From Anaerolineaceae bacterium UBA4799 (lineage in GTDB: Bacteria > Chloroflexota > Anaerolineae > Anaerolineales > Anaerolineaceae), in NCBI GenBank assembly GCA_002402725.1, contig DHGL01000001.1, positions 1 to 10,722 of the forward strand: a stretch of 10,722 nt of DNA, in the 5' to 3' direction. Positions 6,871 to 10,722 of this stretch are shown one piece after another. Within the stretch, counting starts at the first letter, position 1; every line of letters starts with the position of its first letter. Below the pieces are notes generated by a model. The model did no database searches. It saw nothing but the letters and a program-made list of their open reading frames with translations, and was not told the DNA's origin. A program made the translations under genes and the position numbers.

Positions 6871-6895
6871 CGAGAGGATTTTTGCAGGAGGTGGG

Positions 6896-7849
6896 ATGTT
6901 CAGCATTAAGGAAGGGTTGCACTTTGACGCTGCGCAGACTGTGAACGAAATCGAACAATTAGTTCGCAGTGAAGTTCACCGCCTGGGGAAACGCGGCGTG
7001 GTCCTGGGTTTGAGCGGTGGCCTTGACTCGTCAACCTGTGCGTATTTGTGCGTGCGTGCCCTGGGGCGAGTGCGTGTGTTAACATATATGCTCCCGGAGC
7101 GGGATACGGATGCTCAAAATATAGCTGATGCTGAACTGGTAGCTCAAACCCTTGGTCTGAAACCTGCTCACATCGATATTTCACCAATGTTGGCGACGCT
7201 AGGCGTATATGACCTGGTTTCCATTGAACAGGCGGGCGACCGCCGCCTCATCGAACGTGGCATTCGTTGGATCACCCGGTTGTTATCTGCCCCTTCTGCC
7301 TTCAGCGAGGCAATGGCAATGCTCTATAACACCCGCGCGAATTTCTGGGTGCGCCTGACCCGTCGGATTCTCTGGAAATCCTTAGGGCGTATTCATGCTT
7401 TTGCGATTACAAAAGTCCGTCAACGAATGGTTACACTATACTTCCACGCTATGGTTAATAACTGTCTGGTGGTGGGAACAACCGACAGGTCAGAGTGGAG
7501 CGTCGGCTTTTATGACCCATATGGCGATGGGGCAAGCGATGTCCAGTTGCTTCGGCATTTATATAAGACCCAAATCCGGGAGCTGGCAAAATACCTTGGA
7601 TTGCCGGCAAGGATCGTGAATAAACCTTCCTCAGGCGATCTGGCTGCCGGGCTGCCCAATGAATTGGCAATCGGGCTGTCCTATGAGCAATTGGACTCGA
7701 TTTTGTGGGGAATGAACCATGGGCTGGCAGAGAAAGAAATCGTGGCGCAAACCGGCGTTACCCCTGCTGCGATCGTTTCTGTTCAAAAGGCGATTTCGAT
7801 AGCTCGCGTGCGCGAGTCATTGCCATCCATGCTGACTGTTTTGCCTTGA
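6896..7849 (+). CDS. nadE: NadE-like NAD+ synthase (PP-loop ATPase) with internal insertion
   Basis: NAD+ synthase adenylates the carboxylate of nicotinic acid adenine dinucleotide and amidates it with ammonia. This 317-residue protein has the PP-loop SGGLDSS (40-46), GTTDRSEWSVGFYDPYGDG (194-212, the NadE GT-N-K-SE and GD region), KTQIRELAKYLGLP (224-237) and NKPSSGDLAAGLPNELAIGLSYEQLD, matching the KxPSADL...DE..G..Y..iD signature. No glutaminase domain is present, so it would be ammonia-dependent. It is longer than typical bacterial NadE (about 245-275): residues about 112-170 form a basic, hydrophobic insertion (RRLIERGIRWITRLL and WVRLTRRILWKSLGRI). The acidic D of the late DE motif reads N (LPNE). 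AGGAGGT lies four bases upstream of ATG 6896. NadE is the best call; a divergent PP-loop enzyme with another acid substrate is possible. Confidence 0.82.
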   Translation: MFSIKEGLHFDAAQTVNEIEQLVRSEVHRLGKRGVVLGLSGGLDSSTCAYLCVRALGRVRVLTYMLPERDTDAQNIADAELVAQTLGLKPAHIDISPMLATLGVYDLVSIEQAGDRRLIERGIRWITRLLSAPSAFSEAMAMLYNTRANFWVRLTRRILWKSLGRIHAFAITKVRQRMVTLYFHAMVNNCLVVGTTDRSEWSVGFYDPYGDGASDVQLLRHLYKTQIRELAKYLGLPARIVNKPSSGDLAAGLPNELAIGLSYEQLDSILWGMNHGLAEKEIVAQTGVTPAAIVSVQKAISIARVRESLPSMLTVLP

Positions 7850-7874
7850 TGCATCAGGCGAATTATGCGCTAGC

Positions 7875-8540
7875 ATGAAAAAACCATTGAATAGAAAACT
7901 TCGGCTCTTTATCATCTGCTCTCAGCTTCTTGCTCGGGAAGGATTGATCCTTCTTACTCAGCAGGATGAAGATTTACAGGTCGTCGGAGACGCAGCGGAA
8001 GATGAAGCTGGAGTTGCAGGCGTTGCAGAGATCCACCCCGATGTGGTGATTGTCGCTGACGGCTGGGGTGGAGAGGAATGCTCGTGCGCTGACAGTGTTA
8101 AGAAAATAAAGACGTATCATCCTCATATTCCAATTCTTGTGATTTCACCCCATGTAGAAAATGCGCGGGTGCAAATGGCATTGACGGCGGGCGCGACCGG
8201 CTATCTACCATTGGGGGTCGACATGGATGAGTTAGTACGGGTCCTTTACACGGTCAGTCGTGGAGAGCTGACACTTCATCCTTCCTTATTACCGGCAATT
8301 CTCCAACAATTAGAATCAGAACCAGGTAAACCGGTTATGGCGACCCCGGATGATCTGACGCAGCGCGAACTAGACATCTTATCCGCCCTTTCGCGCGGTT
8401 TAACGGATCGAGAGATAGCCCAGCAACTGTATATTAGCGTTCGCACGGTGCAATCGCACCTGGCCCACATCTATGAAAAGCTTCACGTTCACAGCCGAAC
8501 CGAAGCGGCTCTGTTTGCAGTGCAACACAGGCTGGTGTAA
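7875..8540 (+). CDS. LuxR/NarL-type response regulator with degenerate receiver domain
   Basis: The 221-residue protein has a receiver-like N-terminal domain (about 8-127) and a LuxR helix-turn-helix (about 160-221; LTQRELDILSALSRGLTDREIAQQLYISVRTVQSHLAHIYEKL, closely canonical), so it should bind DNA. The receiver has lost its phosphorylation chemistry. The acidic pair after strand 1 is C15-S16 (LFIICSQLLAREG), the acceptor position after PDVVIV is A61 with an Asp one place later (D62), and the conserved Lys after GATGY is L113. Only the Ser/Thr switch position (VIS, S91) is kept. It therefore probably works without phosphorylation, through another ligand, a partner or redox state. No histidine kinase is in the window. 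It begins 25 bases after the NadE-like gene and has only a weak ribosome site, which suggests coupling. A terminator follows. Confidence 0.9.
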   Translation: MKKPLNRKLRLFIICSQLLAREGLILLTQQDEDLQVVGDAAEDEAGVAGVAEIHPDVVIVADGWGGEECSCADSVKKIKTYHPHIPILVISPHVENARVQMALTAGATGYLPLGVDMDELVRVLYTVSRGELTLHPSLLPAILQQLESEPGKPVMATPDDLTQRELDILSALSRGLTDREIAQQLYISVRTVQSHLAHIYEKLHVHSRTEAALFAVQHRLV

Positions 8541-8577
8541 GTCTTACCTGATCCAAAAGCCTAACGCCCATATCCGT

Positions 8578-8613
8578 AATCCTACTGATATCCGAAATCA
8601 GTAGGATTTTTTT
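8578..8613 (+). terminator. Rho-independent terminator after the LuxR-type regulator
   Basis: A 12-bp perfect stem (AATCCTACTGAT with ATCAGTAGGATT) has a 7-base loop (ATCCGAA) and runs into seven Ts at 8607-8613. It lies 37 bases after the regulator stop and clearly ends the transcription unit. The 8-mer TATCCGTA appears on both sides of it (8571-8578 and 8613-8620). Confidence 0.92.
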
Positions 8614-8631
8614 ATCCGTAGTTTTGCGGGG

Positions 8632-9318
8632 ATGAAGTGCAGCAGCCTTACGCTTTTCGGAAGGCCTCCATCCAGCTATCCTGAGATTGTGAATACTTCT
8701 GAGGCAAACGATCAACCAACCGACCGGGTCGCCATTCTAGGCGTTTTGGCCGATCTGCATGGCGAGGTTGTGCAATATGATCTCAAGCCACTGCGCCAGT
8801 TGATCCTGGAGATCCAACCGGATCTGATTTGTGCTGAAATCCAATGGGTCGATTGGTTGTCTGGCAATCTAGCGGCTGCACCACGTGCTTTTCGCGAAAC
8901 AATTGTTCCGCTTTGCCGGCGTACGAATATGGTCATCATCCCGGTGGGAGGGTCAGGTCTCAAAGAATTGGGTACCCCCCCGGCAGATCGTTACTTGAAA
9001 GCCCAGGTCATCCGCGCGCTCAATGGATTGCAGCGAATTTCGTGGAAGGTAATCAACCACCCAGCCGCAATCAACTCAGCTGCTTATTCGCTTTGCTGTA
9101 ATCTGACCTGCGCCGCTGAATTGAACTTGTGTGGACAAACGGCCAAAGAATTTTGGCAGGAGGCAAATGACACAATTTTTAATAACATTCTGGAGACGCT
9201 CACTCGTGATCCAGGAAGGCGGGTGCTGGTCACCATAGACTGCCGCAGGCGGCAGTGGCTCATGAAACAGCTCGCACAAACGCCGCAGGTGGATTTGGTC
9301 CATTACAACGAATTGTAG
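8632..9318 (+). CDS. Uncharacterised cysteine-rich protein, possibly TraB/ChaN-like
   Basis: This 228-residue protein is not confidently recognised. After a variable first 30 residues it reads DRVAILGVLADLHGE (H43), then about 20 residues later PDLICAEIQW (E69). This resembles the 'strand, His, ... PD-x-I-x-x-E' opening of TraB/PrgY, ChaN and EreA-like proteins. Near the C-terminus PGRRVLVTIDCRRRQWLMKQL (from 194) resembles the 'PGR-VLV-x-x-G-x-H' segment of that group, but the usual His is missing. Cysteines are frequent (including C155, C156, C160, C167, C204). No signal peptide or membrane helix is visible, so it is probably cytoplasmic. ATG 8632 has GGGG directly before it; GTG 8689 is a possible later start, closer to the conserved part. 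It follows the terminator, so it should have its own promoter, which I could not identify. Coding status is good, function speculative. Confidence 0.72.
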   Translation: MKCSSLTLFGRPPSSYPEIVNTSEANDQPTDRVAILGVLADLHGEVVQYDLKPLRQLILEIQPDLICAEIQWVDWLSGNLAAAPRAFRETIVPLCRRTNMVIIPVGGSGLKELGTPPADRYLKAQVIRALNGLQRISWKVINHPAAINSAAYSLCCNLTCAAELNLCGQTAKEFWQEANDTIFNNILETLTRDPGRRVLVTIDCRRRQWLMKQLAQTPQVDLVHYNEL

Positions 9319-9400
9319 CATGCACGCTTTTAAAGAATTTGCGACTGGTACGCCTTCCATCGTTCTTCAAACCATTTAATTTTCGAAAAGGAGAAAAATC

Positions 9401-9712
9401 ATGTACTGGACAATCATTATTCTCAGCATCCTGCTCGGTATTGCGCCCTTCCTGCTGGGGTTTGGCAACGTTGGCACGGCATTGTGGAACAGCTTGATCT
9501 TAGGAATCGCGCTGCTGGTTACAGGGATTGCCAAGTGGTATAAGGCAGCCTTTATCCTGGGTCTTTGGGTGTTCCTAGCACCGTTCATTTTGGGCTTTAG
9601 CTCAAATTCAGGTGCGCTATGGACCTCGCTGCTCGTTGGCGCTGTCATCGCGGTCTGGACCGGGATCAAGTGGTTTGGCAAGAAGTCGGCTCAATCGGCG
9701 GTTGCCCACTAG
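9401..9712 (+). CDS. SPW-repeat-like small integral membrane protein
   Basis: The 103-residue product consists of four hydrophobic segments arranged as two similar halves. Each half contains the block APF-x-LGF followed by ALW-x-SL (IAPFLLGFGNVGTALWNSL at about 14-32; LAPFILGFSSNSGALWTSL at about 59-77). This is the layout of SPW-repeat membrane proteins, with APF in place of SPW. The C-terminus is short and basic (WFGKKSAQS). The function of the family is unknown; such proteins sit in the inner membrane and are often found near stress genes. A strong ribosome site (AAAGGAG) lies seven bases upstream of ATG 9401. It may be cotranscribed with the preceding gene (82-base gap), and no promoter is obvious. 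Confidence 0.85.
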   Translation: MYWTIIILSILLGIAPFLLGFGNVGTALWNSLILGIALLVTGIAKWYKAAFILGLWVFLAPFILGFSSNSGALWTSLLVGAVIAVWTGIKWFGKKSAQSAVAH

Positions 9713-9822
9713 CCAATACCTACTGAATGCTACAGTGTATATCGACATCCTGATAAAGGATCATCGAGAACGCCCCCGAGTTTGCGGGCTGTGGCTTACA
9801 AGTATGGTGATTGGAGGAACAA

Positions 9823-9891
9823 GTGAATAGGGGTCCGATTATGAAAGAGACCAACTGCTTGAGTAGACCGGACCCTAGCCAATCTGGATGA
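9823..9891 (+). CDS. Possible 22-residue leader or small peptide upstream of the radical SAM gene
   Basis: A GTG at 9823 is preceded by a strong Shine-Dalgarno (GGAGG, 9813-9817, five-base spacing) and opens a 22-codon frame ending in TGA at 9889. The peptide begins MNRGPIMKETNC and ends SRPDPSQSG, with one cysteine (C12). An internal ATG at 9841 would give 16 residues. The stop lies 22 bases before the radical SAM start. It could be a translated leader, a RiPP-like precursor for the neighbouring enzyme, or a chance frame. The good ribosome site argues for translation; the short length prevents a firm call. Confidence 0.35.
   Translation: MNRGPIMKETNCLSRPDPSQSG
9831..9875. repeat. Inverted repeat GGGTCCG / CGGACCC inside the small ORF
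   Basis: Seven-base perfect arms (9831-9837 and 9869-9875), extendable by one G-U pair, enclose 31 bases. The repeat lies wholly within the candidate 22-codon frame and ahead of the radical SAM start. It could form an mRNA hairpin affected by ribosomes on the leader, or serve as a protein site. No T-run follows, so it is not an intrinsic terminator. Confidence 0.4.
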
Positions 9892-9913
9892 ATGAAATTC
9901 AAAAAGAGGAAAA

Positions 9914-10722
9914 ATGCGAGACTCAACACCAAAAATAAACATGACCTTCAAACCTATTGCAAATTTACTGGCACAATCCGGCCCTACATTGATTCAAAAC
10001 CAGCCCTTGCGCAAGATGATCGTTAAAAGACTGAAGAAAGAGATCCTCGCCGATCTGTATATGAAACGTCAGCAGGGCGATACCATTTCCGGCGTGGATG
10101 AGGATAAAGCTGCGTTTGGGTTAGCTATCGTGGATACCCTGGACCGGGCCCTGGAGAACCGTTATTTTTCCGACAAAGTAATCCATACCTTACTGAATAT
10201 TGTTGGCATGGATTTATTCTTACGACAGGGCGACAATTTGAAAGCGGCAGATCGATTTCAAGCGGAAACAGGAAGCAATGCACCGACTTTTATGGTTATC
10301 AGTCCGGGAAAAGCATGCAACCTGCAATGCACCGGCTGTTACGCAAACGCAGGGATCATGACGCAGGAAAAGTTGAGCTGGGAAATCTTTGACCGGATCA
10401 TCACAGAAGCGAAAACATTGTGGGGTGTTCGTTTCTTTGTCATCAGCGGCGGCGAACCCATGGCGTACCGCTCAGAAGGCAAGGACTTGTTGGATATGGC
10501 CGAAAAACACAATGACTGCTTTTTCATGATGTATACCAATGGTACGCTAATCAACGAGAAAGCAACCGAACGCCTAGCAAAAATCGGCAACCTGTCGCCT
10601 GCTTTCTCGCTGGAAGGCTGGCGCGAACGGACGGACGCCCGACGTGGCAAAGGCGTGTTTGACAAAGTCCTGGCCGGGATGGAACGTCTGCGGAAAGCCG
10701 GCGTTCCTTATGGCATGTCGCT
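9914..10722 (+). CDS. Radical SAM enzyme (3' end outside the window)
   Basis: The frame from ATG 9914 stays open to the end of the window (269 complete codons), so the gene is cut by the edge. GAGG lies four bases upstream. The first 125 residues form an N-terminal extension without a recognised domain (KMIVKRLKKEILADLYMKR and following). The core then begins with SPGKACNLQCTGCY: C135, C139 and C142 in the CxxxCxxC pattern bind the [4Fe-4S] cluster that cleaves S-adenosylmethionine. ISGGEP (177-182) is the SAM-binding GGE motif, followed by MMYTNGTLIN and FSLEGWRERTD, typical of the radical SAM barrel. The segment RRGKGVFDKVLAGMERLRKAGVPYG resembles the HpnH- and SPASM-type enzymes, but the substrate is not evident. 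The C-terminal part, which would reveal auxiliary clusters such as SPASM, is missing. Confidence 0.92.
   Translation, partial: MRDSTPKINMTFKPIANLLAQSGPTLIQNQPLRKMIVKRLKKEILADLYMKRQQGDTISGVDEDKAAFGLAIVDTLDRALENRYFSDKVIHTLLNIVGMDLFLRQGDNLKAADRFQAETGSNAPTFMVISPGKACNLQCTGCYANAGIMTQEKLSWEIFDRIITEAKTLWGVRFFVISGGEPMAYRSEGKDLLDMAEKHNDCFFMMYTNGTLINEKATERLAKIGNLSPAFSLEGWRERTDARRGKGVFDKVLAGMERLRKAGVPYGMS

Noticed and set aside
8571..8620. Direct repeat TATCCGTA flanking the terminator, as a possible target-site duplication of a tiny insertion
   Set aside because: Only an 8-mer around 34 bases with no terminal structure other than the terminator stem itself; chance or local sequence drift explains it.
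10339..10665. 108-residue minus-strand ORF
   Set aside because: It is antisense to the radical SAM core motifs, which are decisive for the plus-strand gene.

Overview
The window is a dense, entirely plus-strand bacterial segment. The style of the proteins (a CmtR-like ArsR sensor, an SPW-type membrane protein, a PaaK-like CoA ligase with Cys pairs, LuxR regulators) and the moderate-to-high GC coding regions would fit a Chloroflexota (Anaerolineae-type) genome or metagenomic contig. That placement is an impression from the proteins, not from a phylogenetic marker.

Layout. Bases 3-1127 hold the 3' part of an AT-richer gene whose product has a coiled coil, a winged-helix-like middle and a PD-(D/E)xK-like C-terminus; it looks like accessory or mobile-element cargo. 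An AT-rich gap (1128-1404) ends in a promoter and a palindromic operator. From 1405 runs a tightly packed metal-responsive operon: an ArsR/SmtB sensor with the CmtR cysteine pattern, lspA (signal peptidase II), a membrane-anchored SAM methyltransferase, a PaaK-like AMP-forming acyl-CoA ligase, a DUF302 gene interrupted by an in-frame TAA, and a P1B-type heavy-metal ATPase. The lspA/methyltransferase and methyltransferase/ligase junctions are ATGA overlaps. A strong hairpin follows the ATPase. Then come a NadE-like PP-loop protein with an internal insertion and a LuxR-type regulator whose receiver domain has lost its phosphorylation residues, closed by a textbook intrinsic terminator (8578-8613). 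Beyond it are an uncharacterised cysteine-rich protein, a small SPW-like membrane protein, a possible 22-codon leader or peptide ORF with a strong Shine-Dalgarno, and a radical SAM enzyme that runs off the right edge.

How the genes may work together. The sensor cysteines (C59, C63, C105) match those that bind Cd(II)/Pb(II) in mycobacterial CmtR. A metal ATPase linked to a signal peptidase II recalls the Cupriavidus pbr lead-resistance operon, where PbrC is an LspA homologue and PbrA a P1B ATPase. A Cd/Pb/Zn-type efflux operon is therefore the best reading. The coupled methyltransferase and acyl-CoA ligase are not part of described Cd/Pb operons that I know of, and they are the least explained part of the system. 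The ATPase itself is atypical: APC instead of CPC in the transport site, an HEISE motif near the C-terminus, and a single-Cys N-terminal HMA-like domain.
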